From NCBI RefSeq assembly GCF_014697125.1, contig NZ_JACJRG010000021.1, forward strand, positions 1 to 64,000: DNA of 64,000 nt, given 5' to 3'. The stretch is from Anabaena minutissima FACHB-250 (GTDB lineage Bacteria; Cyanobacteriota; Cyanobacteriia; Cyanobacteriales; Nostocaceae). Positions 1-8,295 of the stretch are shown piece after piece (the first letter of the stretch is position 1; each line of letters begins with the position of its first letter). A program made the translations under genes and the position numbers. Under the pieces are notes generated by a model. It did no database searches and had not been told where the DNA came from. It saw only the letters and a list, made by a program, of their open reading frames with translations.

Positions 1-619
1 TGCCCTTCAGGCTCTAGTGCTCTAATAAGGAAACAACCTCGCTTGTATCAGCCTTATCTTGGAAATTACCACATTTTCATTCATGGTGATGAAATTTTTT
101 CATTGGGACTGCCCTCTGCCTTTCTAGTTGATTGAAGTCCGCTCAGGAAAAACATGGCATTCTTATTTAACCAGCGTCCTAGACCCTAATGTTTTACCAC
201 CTTATGTAGTAGCAGATTTATATCGGCGAAGATGGCGAATTGAGGATGCTTTTAATACAGTAAAAAGGCTCTTGGGACTAAGTTATTTGTGGACAGGTTC
301 AATCAATGGAATTAAGTTACAAATTTGGGCAACTTGGTTATTTTATGCTGTTTTAGTAGATTTAGGTGATGCTGTAGCGGATGAACTTTCTCTCCCCTTT
401 GATGAGATTTCATTAGAGATGATTTATCGCGGTCTTTATCATTTTACGATGGCTCATCAAAAAGGTAAGGTAACAGATCCTATTAAGTATTTTGCTGACC
501 CCCACAATCGAGATTTAGGTATTATCAAACAGAAACGAAAACCGAATGTTAAGTTGATTGTCGCTCCTTTTCCCGATCTTCAACGAGGGTCTGACCAGTT
601 TTTTTCCACAATTCCCTGA
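1..619 (+). pseudogene. IS4-like transposase, C-terminal part, frameshifted
   Basis: This is the C-terminal part of a DDE transposase of the IS4 type; the element enters from outside the window. The part from position 128 encodes Y-RRR-W-RIED-A-FNTVK, which fits the IS4 signature Y(2)R(3)E(6)K exactly, followed by the glycine/tryptophan-containing tail. Upstream, frame 1 from the first base reads as transposase-like protein (…RLYQPYLGNYHIFIHGDE…) and stops at 130-132. The signature is in frame 2, which has a stop at 125-127. One continuous protein therefore needs a frame change around 120-135. The simplest reading is a dead element; programmed frameshifting is less likely because I see no slippery heptamer. 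No clear terminal repeat was identified downstream. Confidence 0.75.
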
Positions 620-700
620 AAGCCTCTTGACAAAAGACTTACAGCCTTAACTTGTCACCAATGAACTATGTTAAATAATGTAGAAAAAACTAGGATTGAT

Positions 701-790
701 TTCGTAGTAAAGACTTTAGTCCTTTTTTGTTCGCGGAGCGTCCCGCAGGGAACGTAGAGAACGCAGAGAGAACTAAAGTTCTTACTACAA
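701..790. repeat. Dispersed GTAGTAA palindrome with an inserted second repeat
   Basis: The left arm (GTAGTAAAGACTTTAGTCC) and right arm (ACTAAAGTTCTTACTAC) form an inverted repeat. Related copies lie near 8188, 36870, 38489, 40772, 48762 and 58317. Between the arms sits a different GC-rich repeat (TTCGCGGAGCGTCCCGCAGG), which is itself dispersed in the window, so one mobile repeat appears nested in another. Confidence 0.75.
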
Positions 791-831
791 ACCTTTAATT
801 ACTTACCCTGTTTTACTTAATTATGTTCGCC

Positions 832-1029
832 CTACTCTATATCACCGATAGCTTTGTTCAGGTCTGTGGGAGTGTCGTACTCTTCATCTTCTGGTAATTG
901 CTCCAAAAGTGAAATTATATTGCGATCAGCACCTTGCTTTTGCGCGTGTTGAATTAATACTTCCTTATTTGCTGGATAGTCAACACCTTTTAGGTGTTTC
1001 TGAATTTGCACTGGGTTTGCTTTAGCCAT
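832..1029 (-). CDS. DUF2795-type small protein
   Basis: A 65-residue acidic protein starting MAKANPVQIQKHLKGVDYP. The pattern of a short helix, GVDYP, then a helix ending in a QLP/EDEEY tail fits the DUF2795 family, small proteins of unknown function common in cyanobacteria and actinobacteria. An in-frame GTG four codons further upstream (1041) is possible, but the ATG at 1029 matches the family start better. It stands alone between IS debris and has no obvious operon partner. Length and motif are normal for the family; the function is unknown. Confidence 0.7.
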   Translation of the reverse strand: MAKANPVQIQKHLKGVDYPANKEVLIQHAQKQGADRNIISLLEQLPEDEEYDTPTDLNKAIGDIE

Positions 1030-1041
1030 TTTTACCACCAC

Positions 1042-1725
1042 TAGAGGTTGTTAACATCTTCACTGAGGAATTTGTTAGCTCCCTCTATCAACAAGAAGAA
1101 CCATTTTTGATTCCTAACAATTCCCAAATCACCCAATTGGTTGATGTAATAATTTTTCAAAAGCCTTGGCAACTAGAAGTCGCGTCTACACAGACAAAAA
1201 CCACCTGTACGGGTTAAAAACCTTGGTTTTTTACTAGTCCACTACGGGACGCTACACGAATGCTTGTTTAGTAGTCAATTATATGCGCCCAATACTTTTA
1301 ACTATGACGCCGTAAGTCCCCCACTGAATTTGGTACTCCGAATCAGTGGCGGGATATCATCTGTGAAAAACCGAAATCGTTCTCAATTAATACGAGGCAT
1401 AGCCGAGTCAGAGCAAAGAACATTTGAGGTTTTTCCTTCATATTATTGATGAGATAGATGAAAAATCCCCAGGCTTTCTGATAAAATATCGAGTATCTTG
1501 ACCACCAATGCCGTAAGCGAAAACCAAGCTAATAGGTAAGTGTCGCCATGAAAAGATTTGGGTCTTGGGAATCAGGACTCCTGCCCTTGGAGGGAATGTC
1601 AGACTTTCTAGTACTACGAAGTTCTGGAGGCTATTCCCGATGAATTGGGAAGCTCACACTGTACCTTCAAGTCAGTGTGGGTAGTTCACAATAGTCAGGT
1701 GTATTAAAAATCGTAATAAATATTT
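1042..1725. other. Gene-poor stretch with decayed sequence
   Basis: No intact gene is visible. From about 1028 to 1217 the plus strand reads openly for roughly 60 codons (…PLEVVNIFTEEFVSSLYQQ…) without a good start, so it may be a gene remnant. A dispersed GC-rich repeat (GGGACGCTACACGAATG) lies near 1247-1263. The region from about 1540 to 1700 resembles an IS200/IS605 end and is listed separately. Confidence 0.5.
1540..1700 (+). mobile_element. Possible IS200/IS605-type right-end remnant
   Basis: The stretch ends in AGCTCACACTGTACC TTCAAGTCAGTGTGGGTAGTTC, whose CACACTG/CAGTGTG arms form a small imperfect hairpin of the kind found at the right end of TnpB-carrying IS200/IS605 elements. The sequence just before it reads like the poorly conserved tnpB tail in broken frames. 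No tnpB catalytic region is present. This is a call from remembered pattern and is uncertain. Confidence 0.35.
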
Positions 1726-1983
1726 ATGCCTCCTCGTTGGCCTCGCAAACCCGATCGCAATGACCCTGAATTCCGCAAGTTAGACGATCGCATGAATTTC
1801 GCGGTTCATGTAGCCGTTGCTGCTACGATTAATTCTGGCTTATGGTTCTTCCATATCTTGAAAACAACTACTTGGGAGTGGTTGCCGTTGTTCACGGCTA
1901 GTTGGGTTTTAGTATTGTTGGTGCATCTAATTTACATTGTGGCGATCGCCAATTACTCACCTACACCCCCCAAATCCACCTGA
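1726..1983 (+). CDS. Small two-helix membrane protein (2TM-like)
   Basis: An 85-residue protein with a basic, proline-rich N-terminus (MPPRWPRKPDRNDPEFRKL) followed by two hydrophobic helices, roughly residues 27-46 and 52-76, and a short polar tail. The topology matches the small two-transmembrane proteins that are widespread in cyanobacteria, but I cannot name a function. It starts with ATG and lies 120 bp ahead of a second small conserved gene on the same strand; the gap makes co-transcription possible but unproven. Confidence 0.65.
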   Translation: MPPRWPRKPDRNDPEFRKLDDRMNFAVHVAVAATINSGLWFFHILKTTTWEWLPLFTASWVLVLLVHLIYIVAIANYSPTPPKST

Positions 1984-2102
1984 AGATGGACTACTGAAGC
2001 TGGGGCAATTGTAACCTGTGGTTGTATGCTTGCCTGATGAATTGCGCGATAATGTTAATTATTCTGAGACTTCGCGCTCTTTCTTGATATAAGGTAATTT
2101 TT

Positions 2103-2411
2103 ATGGCTAAGACTAACACCACAGAATTACTAGAAGCCCTAGCAGCTGAAATTGGCGACAGTGTTTATCTAGATATTGCCAAATGGCATCTCTATCTATC
2201 TAATGCCAAGCTGCATACCACCGTTGCCGAACAGTTATATCCTTTAATTACTTCCAAGGCTGTGACTGAAGACCGAGTAATACAAGTGTTGGAATCTATC
2301 CCGGTGAAAATTGGCGGTGGTAGAAGAGAACTACCTTTGCTCGATTTATTACCACTACAATGTCAAGTTAACTTGGTGGATATTTTAGAGAGATATCAAC
2401 GCGAGATATAA
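2103..2411 (+). CDS. DUF3181-like conserved cyanobacterial protein
   Basis: A 102-residue soluble protein starting MAKTNTTELLEALAAEIGD. Its mix of helices, the central DIAKWHLYLSNAKLH segment and the LPLLDLLPLQCQ stretch fits the cyanobacterial DUF3181 family as I remember it. No catalytic motif or membrane segment is visible, and the function is unknown. The neighbours are another small conserved protein upstream and a repeat-bearing small gene downstream, neither of which suggests a role. Confidence 0.65.
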   Translation: MAKTNTTELLEALAAEIGDSVYLDIAKWHLYLSNAKLHTTVAEQLYPLITSKAVTEDRVIQVLESIPVKIGGGRRELPLLDLLPLQCQVNLVDILERYQREI

Positions 2412-2654
2412 TTATAGGTGCAGGCAGGCAATTATTACACAGTTTGATAGGCAGCAAGGATTTCTACAAAAGTTTTATTTGTTGAGAGTGATTTCCTGGC
2501 TTCAGATATTTGTGTTGGATTGAGAAAGTTTCAGCAAAATTAATCGCAGATAAACGCAGATAAAGCACATTTACCTTTGTGTTATATTGCTGTAGAAATT
2601 TTAGCGATCGCTACAAATATAGTTTTAATATACTTTTTAATCGGAGGTAATGAT

Positions 2655-2873
2655 ATGTTTTTGCAAATCAAAAATAGCCAAGATTTAGTCAAAATTCTTG
2701 ATCTTCAAGAATTAATCGATCCGAATTTAGACATAGTTCATGCCCAAGACCAAGAAGGTCAAGAAGAACAAGAACCTGATACTTTTAAAAAAGAAAATCT
2801 TGTCTTCCCTTCGGGCGAAGGTCTACCACGCTGTTGGTTAGATGCAAATTACAGGATGGCTAAAGCTTCTTAA
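2655..2873 (+). CDS. Hypothetical 72-residue protein containing a dispersed repeat
   Basis: The start at 2655 is chosen because GGAGG lies 7 bases ahead; a longer reading from 2577 would add a hydrophobic stretch with no ribosome site. The protein is acidic, with an E/Q-rich middle (DQEGQEEQEP). Near the end the reading frame runs through CTTCCCTTCGGGCGAAGG, a palindromic repeat of the type scattered through Nostoc genomes, which encodes the LVFPSGEGLPRCW portion. The C-terminus may therefore be a recent product of repeat insertion. I do not recognise a family. Confidence 0.5.
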   Translation: MFLQIKNSQDLVKILDLQELIDPNLDIVHAQDQEGQEEQEPDTFKKENLVFPSGEGLPRCWLDANYRMAKAS

Positions 2874-2878
2874 ATATA

Positions 2879-2911
2879 AGAACCCCGATTGCTTAAAGAA
2901 ATCGGGGTTCT
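2879..2911. terminator. Hairpin AGAACCCCGATT / AATCGGGGTTCT
   Basis: A perfect 12-bp stem with a 9-base loop lies just after the hypothetical gene ending at 2873 and between convergent genes. There is no long T-run. It could act as a bidirectional terminator or be a copy of a dispersed palindrome; a similar CCCCGA hairpin is at 4657-4687. Confidence 0.6.
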
Positions 2912-2973
2912 GAGTTTGTATTTATCTATTGATTGATTGATTGATAAATCCTTAACCACTCACTACTCCCCAC

Positions 2974-3426
2974 TCAGGACTCAGCACTTAATTTAGTTTC
3001 AGATTGGGGAGAGATGGCTTTAGTAATCCAGACTGTGAAAATGTGAGATAGCACTCCTAAAGGGCCAGCAAATAAACACAGTATTATAGAGTGAATTGTC
3101 CAAATTCCAGTTTTTTGTCCTTCCAAATATATAAACCTACCGACAAATAAATCCATCACTAAAAAATGAATCCAACCTGTCGCCGCAGCTGTTTCATCAG
3201 CAAAGAATCGCGCAATATCAGCTAGTTGCGGATTAGATAAAGCTTGGGCATTTTCTGGGGTAATACTAGTAATAAATAGATACAAGTATGCCCCAGCTAA
3301 AGGTACAAATGGAATGTATGATTCCATGACTCGCCGTGTTACTTTCCAGTTGGGGAGAAGAATCATTAACGCCCAAAAAGGCAACACAAAAAGATTGGCA
3401 ACGTTGAATAATTGCGTGATGTTCAT
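2974..3426 (-). CDS. ABA4-like membrane protein (DUF4281)
   Basis: A 150-residue protein with four predicted membrane helices, about residues 5-25, 38-55, 82-98 and 108-133. The features LPFWALMILLPNW near the start, AATGWIHFLVMDLFVGRF in the middle and GPLGVLSHIFTVW near the end are hallmarks of the ABA4/DUF4281 family. In plants ABA4 is needed for neoxanthin formation; the cyanobacterial homologues are linked to carotenoids only by homology. The ATG at 3426 is kept because MNITQLFNVANLF is the usual family start. It stands alone, 80 bp from the COG0523 gene on the same strand. Confidence 0.85.
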   Translation of the reverse strand: MNITQLFNVANLFVLPFWALMILLPNWKVTRRVMESYIPFVPLAGAYLYLFITSITPENAQALSNPQLADIARFFADETAAATGWIHFLVMDLFVGRFIYLEGQKTGIWTIHSIILCLFAGPLGVLSHIFTVWITKAISPQSETKLSAES

Positions 3427-3506
3427 AAATAAAATAGAGGTTAAAGCAGAGAGAACTCATGTAGAAACATAGCAATGCTACGTCTCGACTTTTTAGGAGA
3501 TGTCTA

Positions 3507-4544
3507 TTAAGTTAACAGATGTGATTCTATCTCTGTTGAGTTTAAATTACGGCCAATAAATACTAAACGGGTTTGCCGTGCTTCTGTTAGTTGCCAAGGA
3601 CGATCATAAAATTTTTCAAAGCGGTTTCCTACACCTTGCATTACTAGGCGCATGGGTTTATTCTGCACGGCTACAAAGCCTTTAATCCGGTAAATTTCTT
3701 GTTGGTGTACTAGTGCTTCTAACTGTTTTTGCAGTTTTTCTGGGTCAAAAGCACGGTCTAAAACTACGTGTGTGGAGTTGATTTCGTCGTCGTGGTCGTG
3801 GTCTTCTTCGGTATCATGATGACTAGGACGACTATCTAAATTATCTTCAACGGCGGCTTGCCATCCTAATAGTATAGATGGGTCGAGTTGACCGCGATCG
3901 CTCTCTACCATTTTCACAACTCGCGGTAATTCTTGCTTGACTAATGACTCAACTTGTGATTTTGTTGCGGCATCTATCAAATCAGTTTTGCTTAAGACTA
4001 CCAAATCTGCACAAGCTAATTGGTCTTCAAACAATTCTTGCAAAGGTGTTTCATGTTCTAGACTATCATCGGCTTGACGTTGAAGTGCGATCGCATCCAA
4101 ATCGCTAGCAAACGTCCCGGCGGCGACTGCTGCACAATCTACCACCGTAATCACGGCATCAACTGTAGCAGCGTTGCGAATTTCTTGCCAGCGAAAGGCT
4201 TTGACTAGGGGTTTGGGTAAAGCTAAACCAGAAGTTTCAATCACAATGCAGTCGATACTATCGCGCCGTTTGATTAACTCCTGCATTGTGGGGTAGAACT
4301 CTTCTTGGACTGTGCAGCAGAGACAGCCATTAGTTAATTCAAAAATATTATTCCCGTTTTCCTCATCTTCTGGGCAAACTTGACAGGATTTCAACAACTC
4401 GCCATCAATACCGAGTTCGCCAAATTCATTGACTAAAACTGCAATGCGGCGGCCTTGGTTGTTTTGGAGGAGGTGGCGAATTAGGCTGGTTTTACCACTA
4501 CCTAAAAAGCCTGTAATCACAGTGACGGGAATTTTTGTAGCCAT
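3507..4544 (-). CDS. CobW/COG0523-family metal-chaperone GTPase
   Basis: A GTPase of the COG0523 group, which delivers or inserts metals such as zinc or cobalt. Seen in the sequence: Walker A GFLGSGKTS near residue 13, the metal-binding CxCC motif (NGCLCC) near residue 75, a SKTDLID guanine-specificity motif, a histidine/aspartate-rich segment (SHHDTEEDHDHDDE) near residue 245, and the C-terminal CobW domain. The start MATKIPVTVITGFLG at 4544 is preferred; seven more in-frame codons upstream come from an AATTTTGAATT-type repeat. The gene is not beside cobalamin genes, so a zinc-chaperone role is as likely as one in B12 synthesis. Confidence 0.85.
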   Translation of the reverse strand: MATKIPVTVITGFLGSGKTSLIRHLLQNNQGRRIAVLVNEFGELGIDGELLKSCQVCPEDEENGNNIFELTNGCLCCTVQEEFYPTMQELIKRRDSIDCIVIETSGLALPKPLVKAFRWQEIRNAATVDAVITVVDCAAVAAGTFASDLDAIALQRQADDSLEHETPLQELFEDQLACADLVVLSKTDLIDAATKSQVESLVKQELPRVVKMVESDRGQLDPSILLGWQAAVEDNLDSRPSHHDTEEDHDHDDEINSTHVVLDRAFDPEKLQKQLEALVHQQEIYRIKGFVAVQNKPMRLVMQGVGNRFEKFYDRPWQLTEARQTRLVFIGRNLNSTEIESHLLT

Positions 4545-4565
4545 TCTAATCAATTCAAAATTCAA

Positions 4566-4898
4566 AATTTAAGAACGACGACTTTTAACCCGCCTAGGTG
4601 GGTTTTGCTGGTGTGGTTCTTTCTTAATATATAGCAATCCTAAATCATAGAGACAAGATCCCCGATTTCTTTGAAAAGTCGGGGATCTGAACCGCGCAAA
4701 TTCTCAATAAATAGAAATGAAGCCCTAAAAAATAAATTTCTGACTTGTAAATCAAGTTTCTGACTTGTAAATTAAGTTTCTGACTCGTAAATTTGAAAAA
4801 AATCGGTATAAATTTATATTCTAAGTTGTTAATTTCTTTTTTTCTGTCGAGAATGAAGAGTGTTTAGACTTAGCCTAAATCTAAATGAGTGACAGTAC
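4566..4898. other. Intergenic region between divergent genes, with hairpin and tandem repeat
   Basis: No gene seen. It holds the hairpin GATCCCCGA/TCGGGGATC at 4657-4687 and a three-copy 20-bp direct repeat at 4734-4793. Promoters for the COG0523 gene and corA must lie here, but I cannot place them. Confidence 0.6.
4734..4793. repeat. Three tandem copies of a 20-bp unit
   Basis: The unit AAGTTTCTGACTTGTAAATT occurs three times in direct succession with one to three differences per copy, about 105 bp before the corA start. It may be a simple STRR or a repeated regulator site. Confidence 0.75.
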
Positions 4899-6050
4899 AT
4901 GGTCAAAATACTAAAAAAACTGCGTCATTTTCCCAAAGTGTCAACTAAATCTCATCGAGATGAATTTTATCACTACCCAGGAACTGTACCAGGAACGATC
5001 ATCATTGATGCAGATGCGCCACCGCCGACGATTTTATTGATTGACTATAACCAAACTGATTTTATTCGCCGACAGGTAGCCACCCCTGAAGAATGTATCC
5101 CCTATCTAGATCAAGAATCCGTGTCTTGGGTAGATGTCCAGGGTTTAGGTAATCAGGACATTTTAGAGCGAATGGGGCGAGTGTTTGAATTATCGCCTTT
5201 AGTTTTAGAGGATGTAGTTAACGTCTCTGAGCGTCCTAAAGTGGAGGATTACGAAGACCGATTACTATTTATTGCGCGGATGGTAGTGCCTAAAGAAAGA
5301 ACCTATGGTTTTTATAGTGAACAAGTAAGTTTAATTTTAGGGAAACAGTATTTGCTGACAGTCCAAGAAGAACCAGAACATGATTGCTTTGAGGGGGTGA
5401 GGCTAAGAATTGAAAAAGGGAGGGGGATAATTCGTCGGCAGGGGACTGATTACTTAGCTTATGCTGTACTAGATGCGATTGTTGACGGTTTTTTTCCAGT
5501 TTTAGAACGTTACGGGGAACAATTAGAAGACTTAGAGGAAGAAGTCATAGCCAAACCTACCCGCAAAACTCTACAAAAAATTTATCAACTGCGGCGAGAA
5601 TTATTGCAACTACGTCGCGCTATCTGGCCGCAACGGGATGCCATTAATACTTTAATCCGCGATCGCAGTGAGTTAATTAGTGAAGATGTACAAATTTATT
5701 TAAGAGATTGCTACGACCATGCAGTGCAGGTCATGGATATGGTAGAAACTTACCGAGAGCTAGCATCTGGGTTGATGGATGTGTACCTCTCGGCTGTCGG
5801 TAACAAAATGAATGAGGTTATGAAGCTACTCACGGTAGTTTCGTCTATTTTTATTCCTCTAACTTTTATTGCAGGTATCTATGGTATGAATTTCAATACG
5901 GAAAAATCACCATATAATATGCCGGAACTGAATTGGTATTGGGGTTATCCACTTTGTCTAGCAGTTATGGGATTTATAGGGTTGGGATTACTATTTTTAT
6001 TTTGGCGACGGGGTTGGCTAGAGAATTCTACGGCCATTAAGCGTGATTAA
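4899..6050 (+). CDS. corA: CorA-family magnesium/cobalt transporter
   Basis: A 383-residue inner-membrane divalent cation channel protein. The long N-terminal cytoplasmic domain is followed by the connecting helix and two C-terminal membrane helices, about residues 310-330 and 345-366. The signature GMN motif is present as IYGMNFN near residue 328, after SSIFIPLTFIAGIYG, and the C-terminus ends in a basic cluster (FWRRGW). Length and motif are normal for CorA. The start is the ATG at 4899. The next gene lies 64 bp downstream on the same strand but is unrelated by sequence. Confidence 0.93.
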   Translation: MVKILKKLRHFPKVSTKSHRDEFYHYPGTVPGTIIIDADAPPPTILLIDYNQTDFIRRQVATPEECIPYLDQESVSWVDVQGLGNQDILERMGRVFELSPLVLEDVVNVSERPKVEDYEDRLLFIARMVVPKERTYGFYSEQVSLILGKQYLLTVQEEPEHDCFEGVRLRIEKGRGIIRRQGTDYLAYAVLDAIVDGFFPVLERYGEQLEDLEEEVIAKPTRKTLQKIYQLRRELLQLRRAIWPQRDAINTLIRDRSELISEDVQIYLRDCYDHAVQVMDMVETYRELASGLMDVYLSAVGNKMNEVMKLLTVVSSIFIPLTFIAGIYGMNFNTEKSPYNMPELNWYWGYPLCLAVMGFIGLGLLFLFWRRGWLENSTAIKRD

Positions 6051-6114
6051 ATATTGGCAGTTGGCACTAGCCACACAGAAAAAAATTTTGTATAGGGAGT
6101 CTGGACGCTGAATT

Positions 6115-6816
6115 ATGGCTACAAGTAGCGACCAAAATTTAGTGGTATTGACTATTTACATTATCGGCGTTGCTTACGTCTTTAATATGATGGTTGAATC
6201 CATCGATGATCGCATTAAATACGACTTTAAAAAAGGAGTTGTGGACGACCAACTCAAAGAGCAAGGTCTGGATGACAAAATAGGCATTTCCTTTAAATTC
6301 AAATCCTCAGATCCCATAGACGAACTCAAAGAACTATCAATGAGTATCGACAATAAGTCTGAGAGTCTGGCCATCTATGTAGACTGGGACAATAGTGCTT
6401 TAATCCTCAACAACAAATCATGTCGAGTCATTAGAAAATCACCAGATTTAACCCGTGACTTAGCCTTACCCCAAAGTCCCAGCTTAATTGTTCCTAAAAA
6501 ATCTCTATCAGAAGCAATTACCGCCGAAGATTTATTTGGAAGAGATAAAGACACTGGTATTTATGCAGTGAAAAAACCCATAGTTAATATCGGGGGGTTA
6601 AAAAATGGCGGGCCACCGCAGAAAAAATTGTATGGCGACTTTATGAATAGAGGCAAAGAGTTAGAATTTTCCCTACAACTGGTACTACGCCTATCGGAAT
6701 TACGAGCAGGTATAGCTCTCGGCTCAGAATATCCCCCCATCTGTATCATTGATTGTCCCTTTACCGTCAAAAAACTACCGTGGACTTACGCCCTCCCCTG
6801 GAATAAAAAGAAATAA
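6115..6816 (+). CDS. Conserved membrane-anchored hypothetical protein
   Basis: A 233-residue protein with one N-terminal hydrophobic segment (VVLTIYIIGVAYVF, about residues 10-25) and a soluble remainder. The soluble part is mixed alpha/beta, with YVDWDNSALILNNKSCRVIRK and a proline-tryptophan-rich end (KKLPWTYALPWNKKK). I recognise no family or motif. It begins 64 bp after corA and ends 40 bp before the RNase P RNA, so it may be in the corA transcript. A single-pass anchored protein is the only structural inference I can support. Confidence 0.6.
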   Translation: MATSSDQNLVVLTIYIIGVAYVFNMMVESIDDRIKYDFKKGVVDDQLKEQGLDDKIGISFKFKSSDPIDELKELSMSIDNKSESLAIYVDWDNSALILNNKSCRVIRKSPDLTRDLALPQSPSLIVPKKSLSEAITAEDLFGRDKDTGIYAVKKPIVNIGGLKNGGPPQKKLYGDFMNRGKELEFSLQLVLRLSELRAGIALGSEYPPICIIDCPFTVKKLPWTYALPWNKKK

Positions 6817-6854
6817 CCAAACCGCACAGATGATATCATCCAGGACTACACTTG

Positions 6855-7305
6855 AAAGAGGGAGAGAGTAGGCGTAGGTGGTTGCAGATCAGTTAACCCT
6901 GGTTTGAGGAAAGTCCGGACTCCCGAAAGACCAGACTTGCTGGATAACGTCCAGTGCGAGCGATCGTGAGGATAGTGCCACAGAAAGATACCGCCAAAAT
7001 CAGTCCTGAGCAATGAGTGCTGAGTGCTGAGTTTTTTTCTCAGCACTCCGTACTCAGCACTCAAAACTGTCTTGGTAAGGGTGCAAAGGTGCGGTAAGAG
7101 CGCACCAGCAACGTCGAGAGGCGTTGGCTCGGTAAACCCCGGTTGGGAGCAAGGCCGTAGGGACTATGGTTGGTCTTTTACCAGTTCCGCCTGAAAAGAG
7201 CCGCTAGAGGCGTTTGGTAACAAACGTCCCAGATAGATAACCGCCATCATGTAGAGTAATCTACATAGAGAACAGAACCCGGCTTACTACCAACTCTCTC
7301 CTCTT
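6855..7305 (+). ncRNA. rnpB: RNase P RNA
   Basis: The RNA subunit of RNase P, which cuts 5' leaders from pre-tRNAs. The P1 ends pair (GGGAGAGAGT near 6860 with ACTCTCTCC near 7293). Universal segments are in order: GAGGAAAGTCCGGACTCC near 6906, GGATAGTGCCACAGAAA near 6970, GGTAAGGGTGCAAAGGTGCGG near 7073, GGTAAACCCCGG near 7131 and ACAGAACCCGGCTTAC near 7272. The region 7005-7066 is an insertion of heptamer repeats (GTGCTGA and its complement) that folds on itself; STRR insertions in rnpB are known from heterocystous cyanobacteria. Boundaries are approximate by a few bases. Confidence 0.95.
7005..7066. repeat. STRR heptamer insertion inside rnpB
   Basis: Copies of TGAGTGC/TGCTGAG are followed by TTTTTTT and then their complements (CAGCACTC), forming a long hairpin within the RNA. 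Confidence 0.8.
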
Positions 7306-7307
7306 TT

Positions 7308-7416
7308 AGTCCATAGTCCATAGTCAAAAGTAACGACTATCAACTGTTGACTAATGACTGATACCTGTCAACTATCAACTGTCAACTATCAACTGTTGAC
7401 TAATGACTAAATAACT
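7308..7416. repeat. STRR heptamer array before rnc
   Basis: Degenerate heptamers such as CAACTAT, CAACTGT and TGACTAA are repeated between the end of rnpB and the rnc start codon. The array is of the Nostoc STRR type and leaves no obvious ribosome binding site for rnc. Confidence 0.75.
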
Positions 7417-7417
7417 A

Positions 7418-8140
7418 ATGAGCCTTGTTTATCCACGTCGTCAGCGACAGCTTGAAAGTTTAGTAAGAAAATTAGGTCTGCCAACCACTGCACCGATTAA
7501 GTGGGAATTACTAGACTTAGCTTTGACTCATCCTACTGTTTCCGATTCAGCTAATTATGAACAACTGGAGTTTGTTGGTGATGCCGTAGTGCGATTAGCG
7601 GCGGCTGTGGTTTTATGGGAAACGTATCCAGATTGCCCTGTGGGAGATTTTGCCGCCATTCGTTCAGTTTTGGTGAGCGATCGCATCCTGGCACAATTAG
7701 CTAGAGAATATGGTTTAGAGTTACATTTATTAGTCGCCGGTAGTGCCACCAGCGATAAAATTGGTCAAGAATCACGACTTGCAGATGCTTTTGAGGCTGT
7801 TTTAGGTGCGTTTTACCTCAGCACCAATAATTTAGAATTGATTCACTGTTGGTTAGACCCTCACTTTCGCCAACTGGCGGCAGAAATTCGCCTTGATCCC
7901 GCCAGGCTCAATTACAAAGCAGCCCTCCAAGAATGGACGCAAGCCCAATACAAAGTTTTACCAGAATATCGAGTGGTGGAAGTCAATCAAGCCAACCGCA
8001 CTCAAGAGCGTTTCATGGCTGAAGTCTGGCTGTATGATAAAAAACTAGGTGAAGGTAAAGGACGCTCGATCAAAGCCGCCGAACAAGCCGCCGCCAAAAT
8101 AGCATTTTTAGCAGTCATGCCCAAGGAAGATCCTGTCTAA
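7418..8140 (+). CDS. rnc: Ribonuclease III
   Basis: A 240-residue double-strand-specific endoribonuclease used in rRNA and mRNA processing. The signature helix reads NYEQLEFVGDAVV near residue 47, equivalent to the canonical NERLEFLGDAVL. The second acidic site DAFEAVLGAFYL lies near residue 125, and a C-terminal double-stranded RNA-binding domain (NYKAALQEWTQ … GKGRSIKAAEQAAAKIAF) covers about 165-233. Length is normal. The ATG at 7418 directly follows the heptamer array and has no clear Shine-Dalgarno. Adjacency to rnpB places two RNA-processing activities side by side; Nostocales usually have more than one RNase III, and this may not be the only copy. Confidence 0.92.
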   Translation: MSLVYPRRQRQLESLVRKLGLPTTAPIKWELLDLALTHPTVSDSANYEQLEFVGDAVVRLAAAVVLWETYPDCPVGDFAAIRSVLVSDRILAQLAREYGLELHLLVAGSATSDKIGQESRLADAFEAVLGAFYLSTNNLELIHCWLDPHFRQLAAEIRLDPARLNYKAALQEWTQAQYKVLPEYRVVEVNQANRTQERFMAEVWLYDKKLGEGKGRSIKAAEQAAAKIAFLAVMPKEDPV

Positions 8141-8154
8141 ATTTTGAATTGCCT

Positions 8155-8277
8155 CTAGTAGTCTATCAAGTTAGTTTTGAGGGTTCGTAGTAAGGACTTT
8201 AGTCCTGATTTTTCTAAGGACTAAAGTCCTTACTACGAACTTGCTTATGCCTCAATTCACATTTGATGACCTACTAG
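8155..8277. mobile_element. MITE-like element with terminal inverted repeats
   Basis: The ends CTAGTAGTCTATCAA and TTGATGACCTACTAG are inverted repeats with two mismatches. Inside lies the complete GTAGTAAGGACTTTAGTCC palindrome. A second, internally shortened copy with related ends is at 36843-36943. There is no coding capacity, so it would need a transposase in trans. Confidence 0.7.
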
Positions 8278-8295
8278 GGGTTGACGCTTGATAAT

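Noticed and set aside
1264..1449. 61-residue open frame
   Set aside because: Starts inside a dispersed repeat, has no ribosome site and no recognisable sequence.
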